Source: Owenia fusiformis
Lineage: Eukaryota; Annelida; Polychaeta; Sabellida; Oweniidae
DNA: 64,000 bases
NCBI GenBank assembly: GCA_903813345.2
Contig: CAIIXF020000006.1
Coordinates: 34,944,436-35,008,435 of the forward strand
Reading direction: 5' to 3'
Below the pieces are notes generated by a model that saw only the letters and a list, made by a program, of their open reading frames with translations, made no database searches and had not been told where the DNA came from. The translations under genes and the position numbers were made by a program. Positions within the stretch are counted from its first letter, which is position 1. The number at the start of each line of letters is the position of its first letter. Shown here piece by piece: positions 1-11,622 of the stretch.

Positions 1-488
1 ATTATATATTTAGTTTTCTTGGCATTTAACGAAAGTTTGTTTGTGGCTATCCATTCCTCGATTAGTTTCAGTTCAGCATTCAAAGCGTTAGTAATTTCAT
101 TAAGATTTTTTCCTTGTATTAACAAATTGGTGTCATCTGCAAATAGCACAAAAAATAATCGTGGAGAAGATAAGTAAATGTCATTTATGTATATGATAAA
201 AAACAAGGGACCTAACACAGAACCTTGAGGAATTCCACATGTAATTATCTCGGGATCTACAATAGTGTCTATATAACAGGTTTTTTGAATTCTGTTAGAA
301 AAGTAACTTTTTACCAATTCCAGTGCTATACCACGAATCCCATAAAATTCAAGTTTTTGAAAAAGAATATTGTGGTCAATAGTATCAAAAGCTTTTGAAA
401 AGTCAAGAAATACCCCAATAGAGAGTTCACCTTTGTCTATAGAATTTCTGATTTTTTCAACAAATGTAAGAACTGCCATAAATGTCGA
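1..488 (-). pseudogene. Reverse transcriptase continuation in shifted frame
   Basis: After the T7 run at 489-495 the RT continues in the adjacent minus frame without stops to the window edge. Visible RT blocks are VFLDFSKAFDTIDH, CGIPQGSVLGPLFF and VLFADDTNLL, the last holding the two metal-binding aspartates. A single-base indel separates it from the upstream ORF, so this copy could not make a full RT as read. The C-terminal part lies outside the window. Confidence 0.88.
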
Positions 489-2449
489 TTTTTTTCCCGA
501 AAGCCAAATTGATAAAGATACATGATTTCTATTTTGTTCAGAAAAGAAGTCAGTCGATGGTGCATTAATTTCTCAAGAAGTTTGGAAAAAACTGGTAAAA
601 TCGATATAGGTCGATAATTAGTAAAAAGTTGTCTGTCTTCCTTTTTATGAATTGGTATGATCTTTGCAATCTTTAATTTGTCAGGAAAAATACCATTTGA
701 TAGAGATAAGTTAAAAATGTGTAATAATGGTTCTTGGAATGCCTTACCACAATGCTTAATTATGGAAGGTTTGAAATCGTCAAAACCGGCCGCAGAGTTT
801 TTCAATTTTGATATTTCCATGTCTAATTCTTTGGAATCGATGGGATTCAAAAATAAAGTCGACGCCTGTCTTCCAATATTACGCATATAGTCTAAAGGAC
901 TTTTGTTAGAAGGGGGAATTTGTGCTGCTAGGCTCTCACCTACCTTTGAAAAAAAAGAATTGAACTGATTGGCAATGTCAAGTTTATTTGTTATTTCAGT
1001 ATTATTATGGAAAAATGTGTCTGGGATATTGTGGTTTTTATTTTTTCTTTGGAGAATTTCATTGATAATTTCCCAATTTGCTTTAATGTTTCCTTGATTT
1101 TCCTCAAATTTTTGGCTAAAGTAATGCTTATGTGCTGATCTTATGACTGTTTTTAACATTTTGGAATAAACTTTGTAATTTTCCTTATTTTGATTTGTTG
1201 GTGTACGAAGATATTTTTTATATAATTTACTTTTGTGTCTTACAGATACAAGTATGGCTGAACTGATCCAAGGTTTTTCATTGTTATTATATAATTTAAT
1301 AGATACTGTTTTTGTTGGAAAACTTTCATCATATATTTCCTTTAAGCGATCTTCAAATAGGTTATAAGAGGCATTTGTATCATCACTATTTATTGTATCT
1401 GTCCATGATTCATTTGATAATTTTTCCTGAAAGGTAATAAGATTATTTTCAGAGTATTTCCTAATTGATTTCTTGACAACTTTAATCTGATGGATTGTTT
1501 TATTAAAAGTAGCAAATATTGGGAAGTGATCTGAGATGTCATTGAAAATTATTCCACATAAGCCATTTTTAGAATCATTTGTAAAAATGTTGTCAATTAA
1601 AGTTGCTGTACTTGAAGTAACCCTGGTTGCTTTATAAATAAGTGGTATTAAATTATAAGAAGTCATGGTGTTGTAAAAGTTTTCAGTTGGTTCATGCTGA
1701 TTAGTCTTAAATAAGTCAATATTAAAATCGCCCATTACGTAGATTGTTTTGTTTTCTCTTGAGATATTATTTAAATATACTTCTAAACCATTGTTAAATT
1801 CATCAATATCAACATTCGGAGGCTTATATATGCAAGTTAAGAGAATGTTTTTACCATTGTTTACAATTACCTCAATTGTTAGTACATCACAACCGAAATT
1901 ATTAAATTGAAGATCTGGCCTTTCTTTAACATGAATTGTATCCTTGATATAGAAGCCAACACCACCCCCTCTAGTTGATCTTGATTTAAAATAGCCATTA
2001 AAATTCATTAGTTTGGAATACTGTGATTCTTGGTCCTCATAGAGCCATGTCTCAGAAAGGCCTACAATTGATACTCCCTTATCAAGTGATGACAATAAAT
2101 TGGTTAATTTCCATTGATTTGATGGCAGGCTTCGAATATTACAATGTACCATAGACATATCAACACTGTTTGTTGCATTCAAATTATTATTAAGTTCAGT
2201 TAAAGTGACATATTCGCTCTTTGCCATAATTTCATTGGTTATCACATCAAATCCAGGAGCATCAATCATTTCCTCTCGCATTTCAAGTGGGTTAAAAAGT
2301 TTGTTATCAAAATTTATAAGTAAATTGCCATTTGGAGCTGTTTCTATAAAATCACTGTGGTCGTTGACTATGTAAAATGGCATTTCAGACCATGGGCATG
2401 GCACTGGGGTAGCTATATTATCCCCCATCCAGTAAATAAATGAGCACAT
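437..2449 (-). CDS. Retrotransposon ORF2, endonuclease plus start of reverse transcriptase
   Basis: This 670-residue open frame holds roughly 95 residues of unrecognised N-terminal sequence, then an exonuclease-endonuclease-phosphatase fold domain (about residues 97-320) and a linker, then the first RT blocks with IIPIHKKED and NYRPISILP. The endonuclease would nick target DNA and the RT would copy the element RNA at the nick. The last ~20 residues after QFGFRE are out of register because of the frame change at 489-495; the real RT continues in the next frame down to base 1. The first Met at 2449 may not be the true start. Confidence 0.9.
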   Translation of the reverse strand: MCSFIYWMGDNIATPVPCPWSEMPFYIVNDHSDFIETAPNGNLLINFDNKLFNPLEMREEMIDAPGFDVITNEIMAKSEYVTLTELNNNLNATNSVDMSMVHCNIRSLPSNQWKLTNLLSSLDKGVSIVGLSETWLYEDQESQYSKLMNFNGYFKSRSTRGGGVGFYIKDTIHVKERPDLQFNNFGCDVLTIEVIVNNGKNILLTCIYKPPNVDIDEFNNGLEVYLNNISRENKTIYVMGDFNIDLFKTNQHEPTENFYNTMTSYNLIPLIYKATRVTSSTATLIDNIFTNDSKNGLCGIIFNDISDHFPIFATFNKTIHQIKVVKKSIRKYSENNLITFQEKLSNESWTDTINSDDTNASYNLFEDRLKEIYDESFPTKTVSIKLYNNNEKPWISSAILVSVRHKSKLYKKYLRTPTNQNKENYKVYSKMLKTVIRSAHKHYFSQKFEENQGNIKANWEIINEILQRKNKNHNIPDTFFHNNTEITNKLDIANQFNSFFSKVGESLAAQIPPSNKSPLDYMRNIGRQASTLFLNPIDSKELDMEISKLKNSAAGFDDFKPSIIKHCGKAFQEPLLHIFNLSLSNGIFPDKLKIAKIIPIHKKEDRQLFTNYRPISILPVFSKLLEKLMHHRLTSFLNKIEIMYLYQFGFREKNRHLWQFLHLLKKSEIL

Positions 2450-2954
2450 GCATTGACAGATCCCCTATAATATTACTCAAATAGTTTGAACAAATTGTGT
2501 TGCTCAAAAGTATGCAACATTGCATATTGGGCACTAGAAGTATGGAATGCAGTACATATTTTGGTTTTCTGCAGTATGATAAAATAAAGCAAATGTTGAT
2601 GTATGACACAGCACACCATCACAAATTTTAAGAACAAAGTATGAAAATATTCAGATTTTAGAATCCGATTAGATAAAGTACCTGATAATAAAATAATTGA
2701 TGGTACGTTCAACTTAGAAATGTGTGATGTTGAATCCTGTACATGTACGAGGTAGAAACTTACTTATGAATTAGTGAAATAGTGAACATATTTAGGTACA
2801 CGTCTCAGTGGTCTCCCCGACATTATAGCAAGTGGGCACAGCACCCGCCTGAGATTTTGAAAACAGCGCACCCACCTCGAAATCAATTTGCACCCACATG
2901 AGGATGAGAAAGAAATCTGAAAAATTGGTATATATTGACAAATTTTTGTCTAAA

Positions 2955-3765
2955 TTATGAAAATGAGAATTTTACCCTCACTTGAGAAAAAATCCTGGGG
3001 AGATCACTGCGATTAATAATATAGCCTGTGTTGTTGCTTGTGTGTAACTCCCTGTAAGTTAAATAAAATAAGTCTATGTAATGATAGTAGGCTGTATTAC
3101 AGCCTTTACTGTATGTTACAGTATACCAAAATAAATAAATACCAAAATCAAAATTCTTCAAAATTGCGACAGAAATGATAAAAGAGTAACGATCTTGCGA
3201 ATGCAAGATGTTGCTTACTATGCAATAAATCATTTATAATATGCTAGCATTTGTGATCAGCTTAAATGAATTCAATTAAATGAATAATACCATTATTGTT
3301 CAGTATATGGAATATGGCATCAAAATAATTTTAGGTCATCTTTAAATCTTGAATGCAATCTAGATAAATAGTCTCATAAAAATGAGAATTTTTGCAGTGC
3401 TCACACTTGAGAAAAAGTCCTGGGGAGATCCCTGTGTTAATAACATAGCCTGTGTAAGCTTGTGTGTAACTCATACGTTTAACAAAATAAGACTATGTAA
3501 TGATAGTAGGCTGTATTAAAGTATACCATAATTAATAAATATCAAACATAAAATTCTTCAAAATTGAAACAAAATTGATAAATTAGCGTAAAGATCTTGC
3601 ACATACAAGATTTTTGCTTACTATGCAATAAATCATTGTACAATATGCTAGCATTTGTGATCAGCTTAAATTAATTCAATTAAATGAATAATACCATAAT
3701 TGTTCAGTATATGGAATATGGCATCATAATAATTTTAGGTCATCTTTGAATCTTGAATGCAGTCT
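2955..3765. repeat. Two tandem copies of a ~400-bp AT-rich unit
   Basis: Sequence at about 2960-3365 recurs at about 3380-3765 in the same orientation, with shared stretches such as CTTGAGAAAAA, CTGGGGAGATC, CAATAAATCATT and CAGTATATGGAATATGGCATC. The copies differ by small indels, so the duplication is not very recent. No coding signal is visible. Confidence 0.8.
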
Positions 3766-3959
3766 AGGAATGTATGCAAATAAGATAAAAATAATACTCA
3801 TATCATAAAAAGACAATGTTACTTTGAGCATAGATTATAACTTTCCTGCTAAGATATCTTCAATGTTGTTTTCCACAAACTGGCTGAATATAAATTTCCC
3901 ACGGACAAATCATCCAAATTTGGACCTTTCAAAATTGAAATTTCACTACTTGAGAATAA

Positions 3960-4500
3960 AGTAATTTATGTTACATTATCAGAAGTATGACTCCCTCCGT
4001 AATATAATATTTGTTGTCAAAAACATTAATGCAATATACATACAGTAGACCAAACTTGGTTTGGTATGAAGTTGCAAAATATAGATGGCAGTGTACAAAT
4101 AGTTCTTGAAAGAAAAACTTAATTGCTTTAAGATAAGTGTTCCCGATGTTATTTCTCCATTGAAAAATCTCATGCTATCCATTGGTTTCAGTTAATTTTG
4201 GTCATCCAAACTCAATATCTTTAAAGTCCCTGGAGCAATCAACTTTTCCTTTTAGGAAATCAAACATTTCTCAAAGCACATTCTAATTATGCATTCAACG
4301 ATATAATAAAATGTTGCATTTTTGAAAATTAGGTCAACATCTTTGAAAAAGTATGTTGATTGGTCCATTGCCCCTTCAATATCACTTCTAAGGTCTGATT
4401 AACTAAATTATCATTATACATACTTTTCTTGAAGATAATGAATGGATCTAAATGATACATCCATTTTTATGACCAGAAAATATTCATAATTCAAGTTAGA
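3960..4500. mobile_element. Diverged relative of the element at 40326-42436
   Basis: The stretch around 4130-4220 (CATGCTATCCATTG followed by TTTTGGTCATC) and the phrase TTTATGACCAGAAA near 4470 recur, in the same order, near 42090-42130 and 42360. This suggests a degraded copy of the same repeat. Ends are not defined. Confidence 0.45.
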
Positions 4501-4568
4501 ATCGTTTGAAATTGTTTGCGATAACTCACGTTCAAATATTCAAGAAACGTTGAAATCTGTTTACTTAC

Positions 4569-4709
4569 TTGGTTTAACGCAGCTTTTCCCACAAACGTCA
4601 TCACACAGGCAACGCTTGTTGCGCCCTCTACAATCTGTATCCGAACGACATTTTTTCAGGCATGTTCTTTTAGCTGCTAGCTCGGGCTTTCGAGGACATT
4701 CAGAATTTA
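4569..4709 (-). CDS. Gene A exon 2: WAP four-disulfide domain
   Basis: Minus-strand exon bounded by acceptor TTTTATAG and donor A|GTAAGTAA, phase 1 on both sides, 141 nt. It encodes an eight-cysteine WAP-type core with the cysteine-rich end RCLCDDVCGKSCVKP. WAP domains usually have an adjacent CC pair; here it is CLC. The exon is nearly identical in protein sequence to the gene B WAP exon at 43220-43360 (visible differences T/N and K/R), which fixes it as a real paralogous exon. Later exons of gene A are not found between 1 and 4568; the equivalent gene B intron is about 6 kb, so they would lie beyond the left edge. Confidence 0.85.
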
Positions 4710-4734
4710 CTATAAAACAAAATGTGAAACATCA

Positions 4735-5310
4735 ATTTAAAGTCCCCGTCTTAAGTTTGAAAATATTTTTTATCATTCATTTACTATTTGTCATGAATTA
4801 AAAAGTTATTTTAGAGATTTTTGAAAAATAAATTTTGAAAAAAAGTTGTGAGCATTTCATTTCTCAAATATTCAAATTTCCCGCCATTTTTCAAAAAAAG
4901 TTGAAATTTTTCATCAAATATTTCTTGATGCATTTCAAAAAAATATCTTTTTAACACCAATGCAAAGATTAGTGATGTCACTCAGGTGGCAAAAACGTTT
5001 TGAAAAAAAATGAAATTTTTTTCAATGCCAATCCGCTAAATATGCTAGACTTCGATTTTCTTAATTTTTTCGGCAAAAAACATGCGAGGATGAATCCTAT
5101 GCATTGGTATGAATTGTGGCTAATTAAAAGATATGCATGACCTCTAAAAGTTAGTTTTAAATAAATTTACAAATTTGTGAAAAAAAAGTCCTTCAAAAAC
5201 CACTTTTTGAAATTTAAAAAAACGTTTCACATATCACACTTTGACAACATTGGGTAAGACTACAATATAAGCCAAAGTGGTTTAAACTTTATACGGGGAC
5301 TTAAAGAATT
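4735..5310. mobile_element. MITE with GTCCCCGT terminal inverted repeats
   Basis: The left end GTCCCCGTCTTAAGTTT matches the complement of the right end AAACTTTATACGGGGAC. The ends are flanked by TTAAA on both sides, a candidate 5-bp target duplication. The interior is AT-rich and noncoding. A related left end (TTAAAGGCCCCGTGTGAAG) occurs at 49191, just upstream of the THAP gene. It sits in gene A intron 1. Confidence 0.65.
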
Positions 5311-7181
5311 CTTCAACAGTTCGTAATAAAATATCCAGAATTATTATAACCTCTCTATAAGTTTGTGAACCGAAAGTATCCATGAGATAGCATACTCATA
5401 GCAGGGGCGGATCTGAAAAAATGTTGGCCCCCTAAAACCAAGAATTTGCCCCGAATTTAAGGCCCATCTTCTTGATAGTTTGGCCTGATATTACAATAAG
5501 GCCCAAAAAGGCCCAGTAATGCCCAAATAGGCCCACTAATTTGGGCCCTAAATTATTTTATTCACACGTATGATCCGTGATTGGATACTAAACTTTTGGA
5601 GGGGGTGTAATTCGTTCAAACTGGTTGCAAACTTAAATTACGAACTTCAGTTTTATTAATTTACCATCAACATATGTTTGTTTGAAAATGCACATGTTTC
5701 GTTTGGAATAAGTTCTGCAATATCCATTAGGCAAATTGTAAAACATCGAGCACTCGTAATCAGTATGAGCAAAATTACACCCTCTTCCTTACAATTTACA
5801 AAACTTCACATTTCACAATGAGCACGTATTTAAACTGATTTTACAGTAGATGTCAAAATGTCTTTCAAAACTGCAAGAAAGAAATAAAATTTATATTTTT
5901 AGACTTGTTCCCCAAATAATAGTAATAAATTAAAAGAAAATTGTTCCTCCTGAAAGCAAATTTTCTTTCATGTAAGTGTTATACCTGATACTGTGAACAT
6001 CTGAGCAACGTCAGACAATCCATTGCGTAGATCTCAAATAACAAAAACCTAAACCCAAGCCCCCCCCCCCCCCCCCTCCCGAATGTGGCATTGAAATGGG
6101 GTTCATTTCAAAAGAAGGTTTCATTTATAAAAAGGGGACTTCATTGGAAATATGTCCAGTGCCAGTGTAGATGTTACCGTAACCAGAGCAATTGTTACCA
6201 TGGCCAGTTTAAATGAACCATAGCAGATCTAAATGTTAACTATAGCAGGTGTAAATGCTACCGCCTACCATGGTCAGTGTAGATATTTCCAAGACCAGTT
6301 TGGCCAGTAGATGTTACCGTGGTCAGATGTTATTATGGCTTTGGTAGATGTCACCATTGCCAGTGTAAGTACTACTGTCGTTAGAATACATGTAGATATT
6401 ACAATGTAGATATTACCATGGTCAGCGAAAATGTTACTACGGCCAGAAAATAGATAAGCTGGGAATATGTAAGCACAAGTGACAACGACCGCAAAATAAT
6501 ATAATAAAATACAGCAAAAAATAAACATTTTGAATTATAAGCCATCATTAGGAAAAAATATCCCCATTTTTTAACTTTCACGTGTAGAACCAGCCACCCC
6601 TTCCCCTTCCCGAAACCACTGAACATTCCAAAACCATTGAAGTTATTTGTACAATACATGATGAAGAAGACAAAATTCTACTTCGTGTTTAGAGGTAATA
6701 TCATAAAATAATTACCCCAATTGTACGATATTTTAAAGCTCGTTCCGGAGAAACAAACTTCAGTTTCAGTTCATTATATGGGCTTGATGTCTAATTGTTA
6801 TTTTGCTGAAATAATTTCCGCTCCCGAGAGTCCTTAATCAAAGTTATCGGTTGACATATCTATAAATTAAGAATTTGGTCTAAATGAACGCGTAAAGTTC
6901 ATTAAGACCACGTACTTAACTAAAGTCCATGTTGATACAAATCTTAATTTACAGAGCTGTTTACTTTGACTTAAAGTATAATTAGACTTTCTGACCATCA
7001 AGATAAAGGCAATGGATTTGGCATTCTTTTTCAATCAACGGAAAGTAAAGAAGGTCTGTATTGGTTTAATCGGAGATACCCAGTATAGCACTGCAGGGTA
7101 GCATGTGAATTGTTCTTTTTATTTCGAGCACATTTTAAAACATTTGTGTGAAAGCTAAAGAAATAAAGTTTGTTTACTCAC
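5311..7181. other. Gene A intron 1, remainder
   Basis: No coding signal is seen. It holds a GGCGGATC-type repeat fragment with GGCCC-rich units at about 5402-5560, a C homopolymer at about 6061-6079, and a short run of degenerate ~30-nt units (variants of 'TGTAGATGTTACCATGGCCAG') at about 6160-6440. Confidence 0.6.
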
Positions 7182-7299
7182 AAACACTGTTTGTTTTGAT
7201 TGCTAATTTATCTGCACTCATTGCGTTGAGAACGTCAATATTGTGGCAGACGCTCGACCAGAAAATTATTTGCAGAACAAGTCCTCCCTGACAATGCAT
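7182..7299 (-). CDS. Gene A exon 1: signal peptide
   Basis: The start codon is at 7299-7297 on the minus strand; the exon ends in phase 1 at donor TTT|GTGAGTAA. It encodes about 39 residues starting MHCQGGLVLQIIFW, a hydrophobic segment typical of a secretion signal. The matching gene B exon (45437-45554) has the same length and phase and near-identical sequence, which supports both starts. Copy A is the first exon of a tandem paralogue of gene B. Confidence 0.82.
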
Positions 7300-9840
7300 C
7301 TTACAGCTTCCTCCCGTCTGGTTACATCTGATGTCAGTATTTCAATTAATTCCGTATATCCTACATCTGACTAGTATTTAACTTCTGTTGGACTCGACTG
7401 CGTCTGAAATAAAAAATAAATAAAATAATAATTTAGATAATTTGATATACACTCCCCTCCAAAGGTTTGGCAACCGTGACTTGCATTGGAAAGCCTATGC
7501 TTGAAATTATTTTTCCCCTTTTGAAAAATGTTAGACACGACAAATAACAAGTAACAAATAGTGATATCGGGGATCTGGTGAAACCAAACTTTTGAACATG
7601 GTAAGACTTTTTTATAATTTGTTAAATGATCGCACTTATTCTATAAAACATTCAATAGCCCAGATACCTGCCTTGTTATTTAGGCCCTTAATCTTCACCC
7701 TGTTCTTCGACTGATTTGTTACATATTTGTGGTTTTTATTATTGTTTTTTACAAATACCCCGTGTGTTTTGTATCTCAAGAATCTTCTCTGTCTTTATGT
7801 CGAATTAAGACAGACGATCACGACATGCTCGCATTAATATTCATAGATCTTGTCAGGCTGTCAGACGGACTCACTGGAAGAAATCGCATTACTTTCCTAC
7901 ATATAAAGATCGTGCGTGCAGATATTCGAAACTTCAGAGGAAGTAATCCAATTTGTTTACCTCTTAATATTGTTAACGATTTTTGAACATCAACCTAACT
8001 TTTATCTTATAAACAAGCGTCGCTGTTCATGATCCATATGTAGTGGGCGAACAGATGTACACGGGATATTCTTTTGTGCGAATTTGAGAAAGATATTTGT
8101 TTTCCTATTCGCTTTGCTCGCAGAATTCACAATAAAGATGGTAATGAAAATTACTTTTACTGATTTACTTATTTTGTTTTTTATTTTATTTTTTTATTCC
8201 ATTATTTTGGCAGTTCTAAATCCTGCAATGAACAAATATCAATTAGACCCCATTGCCAAGGCACTGTTTCTTTGTGTTTCAAACCTATTCATTTGACCGA
8301 ACGTGATCTAAAATGATAATTCAAGAGCGCTAAATTAGAATTATTTCTCTTGTTTTCTCCTTTATCTTCATCATTTCTTCGCGACAACTTGCATTTTATG
8401 AGCATTCGAAAGGGTTTTATCTTCGATCAATACTGATCACTCTATCGATCTGCTGGTGAAATTCGTGGAGTATCGCCTCTTAATTAGCGGTATTTCGCAA
8501 AACAATCAGAGAGAAGATAACTTGAAGATTCAATAAATGAAAATTGACAGTTTATCTATTGGAAAGTCAATGGAAATCGCTTAATGCTCCTAACATATTT
8601 TATGACATGTTTCTTCCGGGGAAAAGTGTCAACAAATACATTAGATCATGCGTTTTCCGTTTTACCATTTTCTAGGCCCTCTATATATTTTTATAAAGTC
8701 AGAGCAAACTGGCGTTCATATTTAAAAGAAGACAGTGTTTTGATGTGGTCATACTGACCAGAAGTAAAGAAATCACCATGGCTTTCGTTGTTTCCAAGAC
8801 TTCTCCGAACAATGGAGACCTATTCTGAACCTCATACTACCAGTGTTGTTAAATATAAACGATTTTAACCCCCTGAGCATTGAGTGAGACTGAATCAATA
8901 TTTAATTATTGTTAAGTATCGCTTGAATTTTTGGGTTAGAAACTTTTAATTTTACGTTTAATTCCCCAAAACAAAGTCTAAGCATCAGTTGGTAATCACA
9001 CTCAATATAAAGATTAAACCTTTTTATGAAAAGCTTGGCCTAATAATTAGTTTTTCATATTATATCCAACGACCAATTTCCTTCTAAATATTGAAAATAC
9101 GCCATAAAATCAACATACCTTGTTCTATATGTAATCAATTTCCCATTTAAAGTTGAACACCATTTCTAATCCGACTGCTATCGCGTAAACTGAAAGATTC
9201 TCAACATTAAGAAAAACCAATCGAACTTTCACACTCCAAGATTCTTTGTGGATATGTATCCGTCAATATAATCCAATTAGGTGGCCTCTTGTAAGCAGTC
9301 GTATTCATTGATGCGCGGCTAGTCGGCTTTGATTTCTATTTCTCAAAAGCTTATTCATCAAGTTTTGTCTACTGCCTATTCACTGGCTCTTCTAGATGCA
9401 TAAATGAAACCAATACATCCAGGAAGATCGTTCCCGAGTGGCTTCGATTTGTTTTGTTGCGCTTATTGCAAACTTCGATGCATATTCTTTTGCATGTACT
9501 GTTTCGCCTGGAGTGAAATTCTGGTATTAGACGTTACAACTATTTATTGAAAGTTCAGAGTTTATTTTTAAGTACATACAAGTGCGTGATACAGGGGTTG
9601 CCATTTTAGTAAAGGGTGTAAATACGTTTCTGTGCTTGATACAGGGTATATTTAATGGAAAAGGTTAAATTATGATGTTGAATTATTGGTGTCTATCATA
9701 TATTTAAGAACTGCCATCTATATATGAATATAAAGTTTAAATAACTAACGTGAACAAAAGATTAATGAGATTCTGATTGTTTTGTTCTGAGAATGCTGCT
9801 GCCATCTTTGAATAAATTATCAATGATATAATTATAATCT
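7300..9840. other. Upstream flank of gene A, paralogous to the gene B flank
   Basis: No gene is seen. Scattered blocks match the gene B upstream region in the same order: 8570-8625 with 46545-46600, and 9180-9340 with 47390-47550 (shared TCTTTGTGGA and ATCCGTCAATAT). The segmental duplication therefore included the promoter side. Which of these blocks are regulatory cannot be told from sequence alone. Confidence 0.6.
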
Positions 9841-10042
9841 ATTGTGATAACGAACACCTCCCAATCTGAATGTTTTTAACTGCACGGTGGCATTTGGATT
9901 AGACAGGTTTTACTGTATGAGTAATAGTAATACTGAAATTAAAAAAATCTGAAGGCCTAGTCAATCTATTTTGGGAAATATTCTCAGCTATTTGAAATGA
10001 AGATCAACTTTGTAAGAAGTCTCTATAATTATTTTTTTAATT

Positions 10043-11254
10043 TATACAATAACATTATACTCAACTTTAGTTCAAATTCCAATGCTCTGGCCTTGGCTAA
10101 TCAAAACAGTTCATTGCAATTGTTTCATCAATTATTATATTATTATATTAATATATCATAATTATTTCACATGCAAATACTGTACTGCCACTAATATTTG
10201 ATGCTGTTATCTTTCACAATTTTGCAATTTTGAAATTTTGCGGATATCAATTTTCGCTAATTATAAATTTTTTATAATTTTGTATCTATTTCTTTCACCA
10301 TCATATCATTTCTCAAAAAAATTTCCAGCTTATTTGATTAAATGTTTTTAAAACCAAGAAATATGAATGAAACAGTACCTTCTTACCTTTAATTATTGCT
10401 ATACCATGTACTTAAAGCCTTTACATGACACCTATCAGCTATCACCTGCTTCAAAAGCATAGGTGAAACTAAACTATTGAAATCAAGTGCTCACTTTAAA
10501 TTTTTTTTATATTTTCTGTTTGGGAAAATCTGTTAGTTATCAGCTGCATTTTTGTCAGTCAAGATTTCTCTTCATCAAACCAAATCAAATCCAAGGAATG
10601 TTTAGTCAAATATCCAGTTGTTCAGGAATCAAACTCAATTCAAAGAATGATTAGTTCCATAGTGTAAACATATACTGTACAACTTTGAACAATATTGGTA
10701 TCAGCCATTATGTTACATTAAAAAAAACAGAATGTAAAACTGTAAAAGACTTTCATGTAAGCAGGAAATTTCTTGAAAGAATACTAAAGGTTTCGCAACA
10801 GAATTTAGACGGTCATATGTTGAATTGCAGAAATTTTCTGAAAATGTAAGGTGTGTATGTTAGGCCAATGCATTATCTAAAGGAAAAGTACTCATACAGA
10901 TGATAAAAAAATTGGAGATTGAGACAGGGAAGGTGCATCAACATTTTTTTTTCAAAAATGTTTTCCTGATTTTCAGTTCCTTCCATTTTTTTAATAATGT
11001 TTTCACATTAATATGTTGCATTTGTAGACAAAGTTAACATACTAAAGAGAAAATATTTTCCTTTTAAGAGTTTATTTGTGTCTCCAAATGCAACATACTG
11101 ATGCATAAAACATTTATAAAAATTGAGTAGAAGGGGAAATTTTAAATTCAACGAACATATAGGCCCACTGAGCATTTATTTTGCACAGGGCCTTTATTAG
11201 AAAGAACTCAAAATAAATGCCATTGGCTTTTATTAAGACTAAGAGGGAAATTGA
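10043..11254. repeat. 1.2-kb direct repeat, left copy
   Basis: This stretch recurs almost identically at 11623-12833 (offset 1580, only a few substitutions and homopolymer indels seen). The copies flank a 368-bp segment that is coding-like. The repeat is AT-rich and noncoding and includes a known-looking MITE motif (AAATACTGTACT, TTTTGCGGATATCAA). Confidence 0.92.
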
Positions 11255-11599
11255 GTCCTCGACTCATCGGGTTGTCGTCTCACCCCTATTGATGACTTCA
11301 TTAAAGGTCAAGAAAATATCAATACTTCGAAGAAAACTAAAAGTGACATAAAAATCCTAGTAGATTTTTTACGGAGTGAGAGGAATGAACTCAGACCGAT
11401 CGAGGAGATAGATCCCCATGATCTTAATGACCACCTCAAACATTTTTTCATTAACATAAGAAAGGAGGATGGTGCAGAATATCAACCATCAACCTTAAGA
11501 GCTTTTATGAGCAGCATCGCAAGATATCTCAAGGATAAAGAATACATGGAAGATTTGCTGAAGTCCATTGGTACTTCAAAACATGTTATTATGAAATAA
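11255..11599 (+). pseudogene. Crypton/KIAA1958-type tyrosine-recombinase N-terminal domain fragment
   Basis: A 114-codon open frame starts right after an in-frame TGA and ends at TAA 11597-11599. It reads like the helical core-binding (SAM-like) domain that precedes the catalytic domain in Crypton recombinases and in domesticated relatives (KIAA1958, ZMYM, QRICH1). Features are a KKTKSDIKILVDFLRSE helix, an IDPHDLNDHLKHFFINIRK block and a PSTLRAFMSSIARYL helix. There is no Met near the start and no catalytic R-H-R-Y region, so it is an exon-like or truncated fragment. It lies exactly between two 1.2-kb direct repeats. Family assignment is from motif memory. Confidence 0.72.
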
Positions 11600-11622
11600 A
11601 TAGGTTATTGATGGTCGTGACG

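Larger units (their letters stand above)
1..2449 (-). mobile_element. Non-LTR retrotransposon (Jockey/CR1/L2-like), cut by window edge
   Basis: The minus strand encodes an apurinic-type endonuclease followed by a reverse transcriptase, the ORF2 order of Jockey-superfamily non-LTR elements. The endonuclease shows HCNIRSL, SETWL, MGDFNID and SDHFPI motifs, and the RT shows NYRPIS, a later PQGSVLGPL block and the catalytic FADD at 132-143. The RT runs off the left edge, so the thumb and 3' tail are not seen. The reading frame changes in a run of seven T at 489-495, so the copy is broken here or the assembly has a homopolymer error. The clade within the superfamily is not resolved. Confidence 0.93.

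Noticed and set aside
657-890. 77-residue plus ORF
   Set aside because: Shadow of the minus-strand retrotransposon ORF2.
8084-8296. Hydrophobic plus ORF resembling a membrane peptide
   Set aside because: It comes from a T-rich tract; no signal of coding selection and no neighbouring exons.
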